The position numbers and the translations under genes were made by a program. Source: Martinezella rhizogenes (GTDB taxonomy: Bacteria; Pseudomonadota; Alphaproteobacteria; Rhizobiales; Rhizobiaceae). Taken from it: a stretch of 64,000 bases of DNA. The notes under the pieces were generated by a model, which did not search any database, was not told the origin of the DNA, and saw only the letters and a list, made by a program, of their open reading frames with translations. Of the stretch, positions 28,019-37,103 are shown piece by piece (within the stretch, counting starts at the first letter, position 1; each line of letters begins with the position of its first letter). Where the stretch lies: NCBI RefSeq assembly GCF_000799715.1, contig NZ_JUHG01000013.1, positions 434,001-498,000 on the forward strand, written 5' to 3'.

Positions 28019-29046
28019 CGCGGATGCCTCAATCGGGGATTGGCAAGGATCGCGACCATGTCAGCAACGATATTCAGCAGGATATAGACGGCGGCGAAGA
28101 TCAGGCCGGCGGCCTGTACGACCGGCACGTCGCGTTTGGCAACGTGGTCCACCAAATATTGGCCCATGCCGGGATAGACGAAGATCACCTCGACCACGAC
28201 GACGCCGACGATGAGATAGGCGAGATTGAGGGCCACGACATTGACGATCGGCGACACCGCATTCGGCAGCGCATGTTTCCAGATGATGCGCCAGCCCGGC
28301 AGCCCCTTCAGGAACGCCGTCTCGATATAGGGAGACGCCATGACGTTCAGAAGCGCTACCCGCGTCATCCGCATCATATGCCCGACGACCGCCAGAACCA
28401 GTGTCAGGCAGGGAAGCAGCATGGTGACAAGGCGTTGCCCGAGCGGCATGGCGTCGGAGACAGTGGCGCTGCTTGGAAGCCAGAAATGGCTGACCGAGAA
28501 ATAGGCGATCAGCAGGTAGCCCGCGAAAAACTCCGGCAGCGATATGGCGCTGAGCGTGACGATGCCGATGGTCCGGTCGACCCAGGTTCCGACGTAAAGC
28601 ACACAGAGGATTCCGAGCAGGATGGACAAAGGCACGGCAATGATCGCTGCCATCGCCGCCAGATAAAGCGTGTTCTTCAGGCGGGGCGCGATACTCTTGG
28701 CAATATCCTGGCGGTTACTGTAGCTGCGCCCAAAATCGCCGCGCACGGCGCCACCCAGCCATTCGACGTAACGTTGTGGCGCGGGTTTCTCCAGGCCAAG
28801 CTCCTTGCGGATGCTGGCGACCGCCTCCGGCGTTGCCTGCTGGCCGAGCATCGCGGTTGCGACATCGCCGGGGAGAATCTGGGTGCCGGCAAAGATGACC
28901 AGCGAGACCGCCCACAGCAGCACGAGACCAAGAGCCAGACGCTTGATGAGCAGGCGCAAGAGATGACCGCCGGCCGATTTGCGTGCCGGTGGCATCACTG
29001 CCTGCGTTTCGAGCTGGATCTCCTCAGCCAGAGGCTGGTTGTTCAT
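28015..29046 (-). CDS. ABC transporter permease, DppB-like
   Basis: Permease of 343 residues with an N-terminal extension of about 35 hydrophilic residues before the first helix (LALGLVLLWAVSLVIFAGTQILPGD). EAA loop: MASPYIETAFLKGLPGWRIIWKHALPN. The start at 29046 (GGAACAGACAG upstream) is chosen; in-frame starts at 29073 and 29148 lie in or near the terminator-like hairpin behind the binding-protein gene. It partners the DppC-like subunit. Confidence 0.9.
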   Translation of the reverse strand: MNNQPLAEEIQLETQAVMPPARKSAGGHLLRLLIKRLALGLVLLWAVSLVIFAGTQILPGDVATAMLGQQATPEAVASIRKELGLEKPAPQRYVEWLGGAVRGDFGRSYSNRQDIAKSIAPRLKNTLYLAAMAAIIAVPLSILLGILCVLYVGTWVDRTIGIVTLSAISLPEFFAGYLLIAYFSVSHFWLPSSATVSDAMPLGQRLVTMLLPCLTLVLAVVGHMMRMTRVALLNVMASPYIETAFLKGLPGWRIIWKHALPNAVSPIVNVVALNLAYLIVGVVVVEVIFVYPGMGQYLVDHVAKRDVPVVQAAGLIFAAVYILLNIVADMVAILANPRLRHPR

Positions 29047-29125
29047 CTGTCTGTTCCGAAAAATTCCACGCATGGCCGCTATCGCGAATGACAGCCTAGC
29101 GCAACGGTTTAGCGGCCCTATCTGG

Positions 29126-29155
29126 AAAAAAGAGCCCCCGGATGGCAATCCGGGG
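29126..29155 (-). terminator. Rho-independent terminator/attenuator after the binding-protein gene
   Basis: Read on the minus strand, CCCCGGAT and ATCCGGGG form an 8 bp stem with a four-base loop, followed within four bases by TTTTTT. It lies between the binding-protein gene and the DppB gene of the same operon, so some transcripts would stop here and leave excess binding protein. Confidence 0.8.
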
Positions 29156-29183
29156 ACCGATGGGCATTCTGTTGCAGGGTATG

Positions 29184-30767
29184 TTAGGCCTTGAGCCAGG
29201 CGCGCTCGGCGATACGGTAGCCGCTGAGATCGCCACCGCCCGGCACCGGCACATAGCCGCCAACCTTGTCGCTGGCGGCCGCCAGATTGTCGACGAAGAG
29301 CGGAATGATCTCGCCACCCTCGTCCACCAGCTTCACCTGCAGGTCATGATAGATCTGCTTGCGCTTGGCCTCGTCCAGCTCGACACGCGCCGCTGCCAGC
29401 AGCTTGTCGAAGGACTCGTCGCGCCAGGCCGTTTCGTTCCACGGTGCGTCGGACTGGAGGATCAGCGACAGCATGGCGTCCGCCGTCGGGCGTACCGACC
29501 AGTTGGAGGCGACGAACGGCTTCTTCAGCCAGACCTCGTCCCAATATCCGTCGGAGGGCACACGGTCGACATCGATGGTGATGCCGGCCTTGGCGGCGGA
29601 AGCCTGATAGAGCTGTGCCGCGTCGACCGAGCCGGGGAAACCGTTGTCGGAGGCGCTGATCTGGATGCCGCTTGGCGAGCCCGCCTTCTTGAAGTGGAAG
29701 GAGGCCTTCTCGGGATCGTAGGCGCGCTGCGGAATATCCTTGGCGAAGTAGGGGTTCCAGGAGGCAATCGGATTATCGTTGCCGATGGCGCCGGTGCCGA
29801 CGAGAAGGCTCTTCTGCAACTCCTCGCGGTCGATCGCGTATTTCAGCGCCAGCCGCAGGTCGAGATTGTTGTAGGGAGCAGTGTCGACCCGCATCGGGAA
29901 GCAATACATCGTGTTTTCCTGCGAGCGCAGGATCTGCACGCCCGGCCGTGCCGTGAGCCGGCTGACCGCACGCGGTTCGACACGATTGATGATGTGCACC
30001 TGTCCGCTCAACAGCGCCGCCATGCGGGCCGTCGCATCGCTCATGGCAATAGTTTCGACGGAATCGACGAAGGCGCGGTCCGAAGCCCAGTAATGCGGGT
30101 TGCGCTTGGTCAGCGCGCGAACGCCCGGCTGGAAGTCCTCAAGTATGAAGGCGCCGGTGCCGACGCCCTTATCGAAATCGCCGCCATCGGGGCCGATGCC
30201 GAGGTGGTAGTCGACCAGCGCCGCCGGAAAATCGGCATTGCCCGAATTCAGCGTTACCGTGACTTCATGCGTGTCGGAGGCACTGATATCGGTGACCGCC
30301 AGAAGCTGGCCCTTGCCGCCGGAATTGCTCTTTTCGCCACGATGATGGTTGAGCGAGTAGACGACGTCCTGCGCGGTCAGTTCCTTGCCATTGTGGAACT
30401 GGATGCCCTTCTTCAGCTTGAAAACCCACTTGCTGCCATCGGGCGTTGCCGGCTCCCAGCTTTCGGCGAGCGCGCCGATCAGCTTGCCGTCGGGGCCAAG
30501 CTCGACGACGGTGTTGAAGAGCTGGAAGCCGACCGTATACATATAGGCTTCGGTATAGAAGGCAGGGTCGAGCCTGTCCGAGCTCGAGGCTGTATCCAGC
30601 CCCAAGACAAGATGCCCGCCACGGACCGGCGTTTCCGCTTGCGCCGCAGCGCTGCCGGGAAGCAACAGCCCGCCCGCCGAAAGCGTCGCCGACAGGGCGC
30701 CCGCGGTTTGCAGGAATCGGCGCCGTGTCGGCTGTAGGATGTTCGAAATCGTCTTTTCGCCCGGCAT
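29184..30767 (-). CDS. ABC transporter substrate-binding protein, peptide family (SBP_bac_5), Tat-exported
   Basis: Binding protein of 527 residues with a twin-arginine signal (QPTRRRFLQTAGALSATLSA, then GSAAAQA). Family segments include KWVFKLKKGIQFHNGKELTAQDVVYSLNHH. The ATG at 30767 follows GAGGAACAG; an upstream start adds 21 residues ahead of the signal and is unlikely. It lies between an M20 amidohydrolase gene and its own permeases. The ligand is likely an N-acylated or peptide-like amino acid that the amidohydrolase then cleaves. Confidence 0.92.
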   Translation of the reverse strand: MPGEKTISNILQPTRRRFLQTAGALSATLSAGGLLLPGSAAAQAETPVRGGHLVLGLDTASSSDRLDPAFYTEAYMYTVGFQLFNTVVELGPDGKLIGALAESWEPATPDGSKWVFKLKKGIQFHNGKELTAQDVVYSLNHHRGEKSNSGGKGQLLAVTDISASDTHEVTVTLNSGNADFPAALVDYHLGIGPDGGDFDKGVGTGAFILEDFQPGVRALTKRNPHYWASDRAFVDSVETIAMSDATARMAALLSGQVHIINRVEPRAVSRLTARPGVQILRSQENTMYCFPMRVDTAPYNNLDLRLALKYAIDREELQKSLLVGTGAIGNDNPIASWNPYFAKDIPQRAYDPEKASFHFKKAGSPSGIQISASDNGFPGSVDAAQLYQASAAKAGITIDVDRVPSDGYWDEVWLKKPFVASNWSVRPTADAMLSLILQSDAPWNETAWRDESFDKLLAAARVELDEAKRKQIYHDLQVKLVDEGGEIIPLFVDNLAAASDKVGGYVPVPGGGDLSGYRIAERAWLKA

Positions 30768-30899
30768 TAAAATCTGTTCCTCTTCATCTGATGGCTTTTG
30801 GCTCCGCATCGCGGCGACCGCGTGGCACATTTCCTATGGTATCGGCTCACATCAAGCGCGCAATTTCCTCCTAAAAATCAACGGTCAGGAAGAAACAAA

Positions 30900-30924
30900 A
30901 TGCAAAACCGGCTTAACAGCCGGT
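30900..30924 (-). terminator. Terminator-like hairpin after the amidohydrolase gene
   Basis: On the minus strand ACCGGCT, a GTTA loop and AGCCGGT are followed by TTTGCATTTTG. It lies 30 bp past the amidohydrolase stop and before the binding-protein gene, so the amidohydrolase may be its own unit with partial read-through. Confidence 0.65.
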
Positions 30925-30952
30925 CCCGTGTCGTAAACGGAGGCCGTCCCGG

Positions 30953-32137
30953 CTATGCCAGGAGCTTTACGGCCGCCAGCGACAGCGCCACGACGCCGTT
31001 AGCAATGCTGCGCTCATCGGGCTGGTAGTCGGAATTATGAAGGCGATCGTCGCGGCCTTCCTGGGATGCGCCAACGCCAAGCTGGAAAGCCGGGACCTTC
31101 GCGCCGACCAGGGCGAAATCTTCCGCACCGAGACCTGCCTCGCGTTCCAGAATGACGTCGCCATAGTGCTCGCGAACGGCCGCCATGGTCGTCGTCAAAA
31201 GATGCTCGTCATTGATCAGCGACGGCACGCCCCGCACATAATTGATCTCACAGCGCACGCGCATGGATGCCTCCAGCCCCTCGCAGACGCGCCGGATGGC
31301 GGCCTCGATCACGTCCCGGGATTGTGCGTCCTGGCAACGAACGGTTCCCATGAGGACAACGGAGTCCGGAATGATGTTGTGGGTATTGCCGCCGTGGATG
31401 GAGCCTATCGTCAGCACAGCCGGACGCATCGGATCGACCTCGCGTGAAACGATCGCCTGCAACTGCGTAATGAGATGCGCCGTGGCAACAACCGGATCGA
31501 CCGCCATATGCGGGCGCGCGGCATGTCCGGACTTGGCATGAATGGTGATGTCGAACTCGTCCGACGAACCCGTCGATATGCCGCCGACGAAACTGAAGGT
31601 CCCGACCGGCTCGTCCGGGTGATTGTGGAAACCGAGCGCATAGTCAACGCCATCCAGCACGCCGTCGACGATCATCGCCGCGGCACCACTCTCCTGTGTT
31701 TCCTCGGCTGGCTGGAACATCAGCTTGATGTTGCCGCTGAGACGCGGCGCGATGTCCTTGAGGACCGCTCCGACGCCGATCAGCGTCGCCGTGTGCAGGT
31801 CATGGCCGCAGGCATGCATCTTGCCCTCGATCTGGCTGGCAAACGGCAGGCCGGTCTGCTCCTGGATCGGCAGGGCGTCCATATCCGCGCGAATGAGAAG
31901 TGTCGGGCCGGGGCGCCCGCCTTTGATGAAGCCGACGACGCCGGTGCGACCAACGCCGGTCTGATGTTCGATCCCGAGGCTCGCGAGTTCGCGGGCAACC
32001 ACGCCGCTTGTCCTGACCACATCGAAGCCGGTCTCGGGATGGGCATGGATATCACGGCGAACCTCGATCAGATGCCGCTCCTGCCGCGATGAAAGCTCTT
32101 CCACGAGCGCATTGAGGTCATTGACGTGCGAATTCAT
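30953..32137 (-). CDS. M20-family amidohydrolase (hippurate hydrolase-like)
   Basis: Metallohydrolase of 394 residues. The pattern RRDIHAHPETGFD near the N-terminus, LLIRADMDALP at 80-90, the CGHDLHTA metal site (C110, H112, D113) and FQPAEETQESGA (E145, E146) place it with amidohydrolases that remove acyl groups from N-acylated amino acids. There is no signal peptide, so it acts on imported substrate. It heads the minus-strand cluster that continues with a peptide-type transporter and a homocysteine methyltransferase. The specific acyl substrate is unknown. Confidence 0.92.
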   Translation of the reverse strand: MNSHVNDLNALVEELSSRQERHLIEVRRDIHAHPETGFDVVRTSGVVARELASLGIEHQTGVGRTGVVGFIKGGRPGPTLLIRADMDALPIQEQTGLPFASQIEGKMHACGHDLHTATLIGVGAVLKDIAPRLSGNIKLMFQPAEETQESGAAAMIVDGVLDGVDYALGFHNHPDEPVGTFSFVGGISTGSSDEFDITIHAKSGHAARPHMAVDPVVATAHLITQLQAIVSREVDPMRPAVLTIGSIHGGNTHNIIPDSVVLMGTVRCQDAQSRDVIEAAIRRVCEGLEASMRVRCEINYVRGVPSLINDEHLLTTTMAAVREHYGDVILEREAGLGAEDFALVGAKVPAFQLGVGASQEGRDDRLHNSDYQPDERSIANGVVALSLAAVKLLA

Positions 32138-32412
32138 CTTGCTGATATCCCCGGAGATCCTGTGGAGAAGAACGCTTTGCCTTCATTTGGTGCGGCAAGC
32201 GGCCTGATGGACATTGAGTATTTCAACGATTAGCGTTGTGCCGCCCGCAGAGCAACATTCTCAAGCCTTCGCCCATCAATTCCGCTTGATCGCAGATGGC
32301 CGCAAGGCCACGATAGCGGCATTATGGCCCCTTCCCCACTTTTTTCGCGGTGTCGTTCTTAAAACTGTTGCCGGATACCAGCCGAACGGCTGGGAAAGTC
32401 TCCTCACGGCAT

Positions 32413-32929
32413 AGCTATGTCGATTTTGTGCTGCACGGCGACCAGGGCGTGGCGAGCGTCTGGGCCGAGGCGGCGTGTCCCGGTGACGTCATCGGCATGA
32501 TAGGCCCCCGGCGGTGGCCGCATGCCGGCGATGGATTGGTGTCTGCTGGCCGGCGACGAGACGGCCATCCCGGCGATTGCCCGCATGCTCGAGGCCCTGC
32601 CTGAGACGGCACAGGGCATTGTCCTGATCGAGGTGGCCGACAAGAGTGAAGAACAGACACTTCCAGGCCCGGCCGGCATCGACATCAGATGGCTGCATCG
32701 CGACGGCGTGGCCGCCGGGCGCTCGCGGCTGCTTGAAGATGCCGTGAAGACAATCCGGCCGCCGAGCGACGTATCGTTCGGCCTGTGGGCCGGGGCGGAA
32801 TCAGCGACGGCGCGGGCGCTCAGAACCTATTGGCGTAGGGATCTCGGCCTGTCGCGCGCAAACACGCGCGCCGTCAGTTTTTGGAAGCTGGGCTTCAGCG
32901 AAAGCGATCATCAACGGCCACACGATTGA
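32413..32929 (+). pseudogene. Siderophore-interacting protein (SIP) remnant, 5'-truncated and frameshifted
   Basis: From about 32413 the sequence reads [20 protein letters not shown] then [11 protein letters not shown], the junction of the FAD and NAD domains of SIP/ViuB ferric-siderophore reductases. At a run of five C near 32505 the frame shifts: dropping one C continues [26 protein letters not shown] and the rest of the C-terminal domain to 32929. Nothing upstream resembles the FAD-binding N-terminal half, so about 110 or more residues are lost. The gene is non-functional unless the frameshift is a sequencing error, and truncation would remain. It overlaps the convergent small gene by 19 bp. 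Confidence 0.85.
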
Positions 32930-33156
32930 TGTGGCCGCCACGTATCATTGAGAGCAGCGGTGGCCATTACTGAGTTCAAGCCACCCTGCAAGCCGATCTC
33001 CGCCTTGCCGCGCAATGTCTTTGCGCTCTTCAGCCTATGCGCTGCTTCCTGCAGCAGGTTCGTCATTCCTGTCACGGATACCCGATCCGCGCGCATTACT
33101 TGCCGGATCAACGGATCGTTGAGAACATCGGCTATCGTCAATTCTTTAAAAGTCAT
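32911..33156 (-). CDS. Small conserved hypothetical protein (81 aa)
   Basis: Predicted 81-residue protein beginning MTFKELTIADVLNDPLIRQVMRADRVS, with an optimal AGGAGGT site at seven bases' spacing, much better than most genes here. A longer frame to 33288 has no ribosome site. It is helical in pattern, has no signal peptide or cysteine motif, and looks like short proteins I recall as common in Rhizobium genomes with no assigned role. The neighbours are a decayed SIP gene and an ArsR-type regulator, so an iron or stress link is possible but unproven. Confidence 0.7.
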   Translation of the reverse strand: MTFKELTIADVLNDPLIRQVMRADRVSVTGMTNLLQEAAHRLKSAKTLRGKAEIGLQGGLNSVMATAALNDTWRPHQSCGR

Positions 33157-33471
33157 GGCTACCTCCTGTTCGCTGGACATAGAGATAACCGGTCTAGTTA
33201 GCGGCGTGATGTCAAAAGCCGGACCAAAACAAGGCAATCGGTTCGTTTTTGTTACAGTTTGTCGCGAACGGCCTTCGTGGCGATACATCGATACATTCAG
33301 TCGACGGTTTGGCGCACCTTCCGTCAGGGTTGCTCAAGCCGGTAAGGTCGCCTCGCAAGACGCAATATATCGCAACAAATCAGAATAAAACTCTACATCT
33401 AATGCGTGTATTCAGACAGGATTACGGACTCCCGCAAGTCCATCAGATTCACCTCAGCAATCGACCGTTCC
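33157..33471. other. 315 bp intergenic region
   Basis: Divergent promoter region for the small 81-residue protein (minus) and the ArsR-like regulator (plus), lower in GC than the average. It contains a 10 bp direct repeat, TGTATTCAGA, at 33407 with a second copy at 33473 over the regulator's start. No gene is visible. Confidence 0.5.
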
Positions 33472-33780
33472 ATGTATTCAGATCACGCAACACGAGACCA
33501 ACGCCTATCATGGCATGTAGATCTTCTCAGCCAGCTCGCCAATCCGAGCAGGCTGCAGGTTTGCATTCTCCTGTCGAATCGAGAAGAGGACGTAAATAGC
33601 CTTGCTCGGAAGATCGGCATATCCCAGCCGGCCCTAAGCCGGCATCTAGCGCGTCTTCATCGATCGGGAATCGTGAAATTTCGCAACCACGCACAATTCA
33701 GATATTATTCCTGCGATCATCCGGACGTACTCGAACTCCTGAAGACCCTGACGGAGATTTATAGTCCCGACCCGAGCTAG
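33472..33780 (+). CDS. ArsR-family regulator, NolR-like
   Basis: Winged-helix regulator of 102 residues. LLSQLANPSRLQVCILLSN starts the fold, the recognition helix is GISQPALSRHLARLH, and the wing is VKFRNHAQFRYYS. The tail VLELLKTLTEIY resembles that of rhizobial NolR (nodulation regulator) more than the metal sensors, and the ArsR metal motif CVC is absent. I chose the ATG at 33472; a GTG 22 codons earlier is in frame and would add a segment repeating MYSD. Neither start has a strong ribosome site. Targets unknown. Confidence 0.75.
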   Translation: MYSDHATRDQRLSWHVDLLSQLANPSRLQVCILLSNREEDVNSLARKIGISQPALSRHLARLHRSGIVKFRNHAQFRYYSCDHPDVLELLKTLTEIYSPDPS

Positions 33781-33849
33781 GACAAGGCCCCGCGCAGTCA
33801 ACCTACGCGTGGCCAATTCCGTTATCTGATGCAGGCTAAGCCGCCTAGC

Positions 33850-34509
33850 TTACCGCAGATCCGCAAGCAGAGCATCGGCACCCTTTTCGATCCCGATCTT
33901 GGAGCCCTTCAAACGAGAGAAGGTCGCGCCGGCATTCATTGCATTCGGATATTGCTTGGCGACGTAAGCGGAGAGCAGGCGATTGCTCGGCGCATCGTAG
34001 ATTTCCACCGCATAGTTCACCGAGCCCGCCATCGTCCCTTCGCGACCGCGCACGGCCTGAACGGCGTTAATGGCGTTGCCGCCGACATCAAGATGCGAGA
34101 ATGGGCCGAGAACCGGAGTGGTATCCTTGGCGCCTGTCAGCGTCAGATGGAGCCGAAGTGTACCGGGGCTAGGATTGTTGACGACGGCGAAGCGCGTCCG
34201 CAGCTTTTGCGTGAATTGGTCCTGCATGTAGCTCGCAAGGACCAATTTATCTTCGTCGGCGATCTTCACGAACTGGTTGTCCGGACCGTTGTAGACAGTG
34301 ACGGGATCGACGATGATCTTGTTGTACTGCCTCCAGTCGACATTGCCTTTGTACCGATACGGCACGCGACCGCCCTTGTCATCCGGGTTCGGTTGAAGCT
34401 GCGGTGCCGAGGCCAGGCCAGCGTAAACGGTGGGGTCGGCGGTGGTGCATCCCGCGACGGTCGCGCACAGGGCGATCAGCGCGACACTGATGGTGAGTGA
34501 TCTCAGCAA
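33850..34509 (-). CDS. DUF3313-family lipoprotein
   Basis: Predicted lipoprotein of 219 residues. A 20-residue signal peptide ends in the lipobox TVAGC (lipidated C21). The start is a TTG preceded by AGGAG eight bases away; no in-frame ATG fits the signal. The mature part (RYKGNVDWRQYNKIIVDPVTVY, then LRTRFAVVNNPSPGTLRLHLTLTG) matches DUF3313, which I recall from envelope lipoproteins of unknown role. It lies downstream of, and on the same strand as, the sensor kinase gene with a 210 bp gap, so it may be a target of that system or independent. Confidence 0.85.
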   Translation of the reverse strand: MLRSLTISVALIALCATVAGCTTADPTVYAGLASAPQLQPNPDDKGGRVPYRYKGNVDWRQYNKIIVDPVTVYNGPDNQFVKIADEDKLVLASYMQDQFTQKLRTRFAVVNNPSPGTLRLHLTLTGAKDTTPVLGPFSHLDVGGNAINAVQAVRGREGTMAGSVNYAVEIYDAPSNRLLSAYVAKQYPNAMNAGATFSRLKGSKIGIEKGADALLADLR

Positions 34510-34719
34510 AGATTTGGCTCCTGGGAAATAAGGCAGAGTGTTGCCGGAGCCAGTTCTATTGAATCGGTGTGTTGCGGTGTTTTCTTTAATATATGGAAAT
34601 GTTCGCGAAGATGGCGGCGGGACTTAAAGGGTCTGTCACCGCCTGATGAAGAGCATAAAAAGCCGCAACGGCCAATCCGGACATTGGGCAGCCTTCGACG
34701 ATTCGCAAAGAGTGGAAGC

Positions 34720-36102
34720 TCAGTTTGCCGACGGAACCTTCTTCGGATCGCCCGCAAGGCGTCCGGTCGACTCGTCCTGGACAGGTGGCAGGGTGATTTC
34801 GATGATCAGGCCGTTGGGCTTGCGGTCGAGCAGCTTGAGCGTTCCGCCGTGTCCCTTTCTGACGATACCTTCCGCGGTTGGAAGGCCAAGGCCGAAGCCG
34901 CCGCCCACGCCCGTCGTCCGGGCTTTATCCGCTTTGAAGAAGGGTTCCAGAGCCCGCACTTTGAGCGCATCCGTCAAGCCGGGACCATTGTCGCTCACCC
35001 TGATCAAAACGCCGCCATTGCTGGCGCTTTGCAACTCGATCTCAATCTCGGTCGCATAGCGGGAGGCGTTTTCGACGACATTGGTAATCGCTCTGGTAAT
35101 GGCTTGCGGCTTGCATATGCAGGTAAGCCGGCGAGGACCCTTGAAGCTCACCTCGATGCCAGTGTCGGAAAAGTCGGTCGCGATCGTCTGGAGCAAGCTT
35201 GAAATATCCACCTTCCGCGAAGGCACGCTATGGGAGGCATTTGTGAGGAACGTCAGGCTCTCGTCGATCATCGAGCCCAAGGTGGCGATATCGGCCAGCA
35301 TCTGACGTTGAAGCTCGGGCTGTTCGCAGCGCTCGGCGCGCATCCGCAGACGGGTGAGCGGCGTTCTGAGGTCATGGCTGATGGAGCTGAGCATGCGCGT
35401 GCGACTGTCGACCATCTCCAATATTCGGCTTCGCATCACGTTGAGCGAGGCAGCCAGGCTTCTCATTTCCGAAGCACCGTCAGCCACGAACGACTTTTCC
35501 AGACTGTCGTCCATGCTCGCGTGCTCGGCGGCGGCGGCAAACCGGACCACCGGCCGGGTAATGAGCCAGCTACTGAAATAAGCCATAAGCGCCAGCGGAA
35601 TGACGATCTTCAAAATGCCGCTCGCCATGGCGGGGAAAAGCCACAGATAGTTGGGGAAGACGGGCAAGTGGAAAACCAGCGCACGATCGGCATCGACTTT
35701 GACGATCAGGATATTCCCCGCCGACCGATCTTCGAACGCGTTTTCGACCGACTTGAAAACGTTGGTTTCGAGCAGTGCTCTTACCCGCTCAACGATGTCA
35801 CTCGATGCAGCCGCTTCCTCGTTTTGCGACGAGATCTGACTTGCCGATATTCTCTCCGCCGAGATCCCGAGCGTTGCGGCGAAGTTCAAGGCGGCATCCT
35901 CCTCGGCGGGCGAGCGAGCGCGTCGATACTGGTCCAGCACTCTCTCAATTCTGCCCGCCAGCAAGCCGATCGCAACGCCCTTGTCATGCCGGCCGTAGAT
36001 AAAGGGCTCGGAGAGCGTCGCCACGACGGAAACAAGGACGATGAGCAACGTCGCCAGTACGAGTATCTGTGTGCGTATGGAGGCGGTGCGAAGGCTCTTC
36101 AC
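34720..36102 (-). CDS. Sensor histidine kinase (EnvZ-type)
   Basis: Membrane kinase of 460 residues. TM1 spans about 12-31 and TM2 about 153-180, giving a periplasmic sensor of some 120 residues between them. A HAMP linker follows, then HisKA with H243 in SSISHDLRTPLTRLR. The ATPase core has the N box NVVENASRYA (341-350), G1 DNGPGL (371-376) and G2 GFGLGLP near 403. Its start overlaps the stop of the response regulator gene by four bases. The signal is unknown; the sensor region has no named domain that I recognise. Confidence 0.93.
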   Translation of the reverse strand: MKSLRTASIRTQILVLATLLIVLVSVVATLSEPFIYGRHDKGVAIGLLAGRIERVLDQYRRARSPAEEDAALNFAATLGISAERISASQISSQNEEAAASSDIVERVRALLETNVFKSVENAFEDRSAGNILIVKVDADRALVFHLPVFPNYLWLFPAMASGILKIVIPLALMAYFSSWLITRPVVRFAAAAEHASMDDSLEKSFVADGASEMRSLAASLNVMRSRILEMVDSRTRMLSSISHDLRTPLTRLRMRAERCEQPELQRQMLADIATLGSMIDESLTFLTNASHSVPSRKVDISSLLQTIATDFSDTGIEVSFKGPRRLTCICKPQAITRAITNVVENASRYATEIEIELQSASNGGVLIRVSDNGPGLTDALKVRALEPFFKADKARTTGVGGGFGLGLPTAEGIVRKGHGGTLKLLDRKPNGLIIEITLPPVQDESTGRLAGDPKKVPSAN

Positions 36103-36833
36103 GGCAAACGCTCCACCTTGGAGGCAAACAGATAGCCTCCCAGACGCACCGTCTTGATGAAGGTCGGATCCTTGAGGTTGGGTTCGATCTTCTGGCGGAC
36201 GCGGCTAATGTGGGCGTCGATGCTGCGCTCGACCGGGCCTGCCGATCCGGCATGCGTCATGGACAGAAGCTGTTCGCGCGTCAGCACCTTGTTCGGATTG
36301 CTGCAAAACGCCCAAAGCAGGTCGAATTCCGCCGTTGTCATGGAAACCTCGGCACCTTCGGCGTCGAAGAGCTGCCGGCTTTTCGGATCGATACGCCAGC
36401 CCGCGAACGTCATCGGCGCGACATCTTCCTCCGGCTGTTGGGAAAACGCTGCCCGCCGCAGGATGCTTTTGATACGCGCCATCAGCTCACGGGAATTGAA
36501 TGGCTTGGTGACGTAATCGTCGGCGCCGAGTTCGAGGCCCAGGATGCGATCGACATCCTCCCGCAACGCAGTCAGCATCAGGATCGGAATAGATCGGGAG
36601 GAGCGAAGCCGCCGGCAGATGCTGAAGCCGTCCTCGCCCGGAAGCATGCCGTCCAGAACGATCAGATCGAACTTGTGGCGCAACAGCAAGCGATCCATCT
36701 CGCCGCCGCCGGCCGCCGACATGGCCTCAAAGCCATTGCTCTTCACCAGTTCGACCAGCATATGCGCTATGTCGGTGTCGTCCTCGACGATCAGAATGTG
36801 GGGTTGGTCGAACATTGCCATTTCGGAGGCCAT
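36099..36833 (-). CDS. OmpR-family response regulator
   Basis: Two-domain regulator of 244 residues from the chosen ATG. The receiver has the acidic pair in VEDD (17-19), the phosphorylated D61 in IVLDGMLPG and the lysine in YVTKPF. The C-terminal winged helix ends in VERSIDAHISRVRQKIE and TVRLGGYLF. Starts at 36821 and 36815 are also in frame; 36833 is kept because GAAGG precedes it. It is the first gene of a two-gene operon with the sensor kinase. Its target genes are not evident. Confidence 0.9.
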   Translation of the reverse strand: MASEMAMFDQPHILIVEDDTDIAHMLVELVKSNGFEAMSAAGGGEMDRLLLRHKFDLIVLDGMLPGEDGFSICRRLRSSRSIPILMLTALREDVDRILGLELGADDYVTKPFNSRELMARIKSILRRAAFSQQPEEDVAPMTFAGWRIDPKSRQLFDAEGAEVSMTTAEFDLLWAFCSNPNKVLTREQLLSMTHAGSAGPVERSIDAHISRVRQKIEPNLKDPTFIKTVRLGGYLFASKVERLP

Positions 36834-37103
36834 CGCCTTCGTTTGAGTGCCCGTCGCACGATCTATCGCGCGCGAAATTATCTCACCTGAGTGTTGATAT
36901 GTCACGCGGCGGCTTTCGTGGGCAGGCAGAGCAGGACCCGCGTCCCGTCATCGGATTTTTGTGACACGATCATATTCCAGAGATTGATGCTCCCCTAGAA
37001 TAGCAAGTACGAGTGTAATGCTGTGTTCGATAATGTTGAGATATGTTGCGATGGGATATTACAGAATACCCGCGCAATGATTCGAAAATCGGGAGGCTAG
37101 AAA

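Noticed and set aside
29142..30737. 531-codon open frame on the plus strand
   Set aside because: Antisense shadow of the SBP_bac_5 gene at 29184-30767; its translation has no domain and the usual arginine/aspartate-rich noise.
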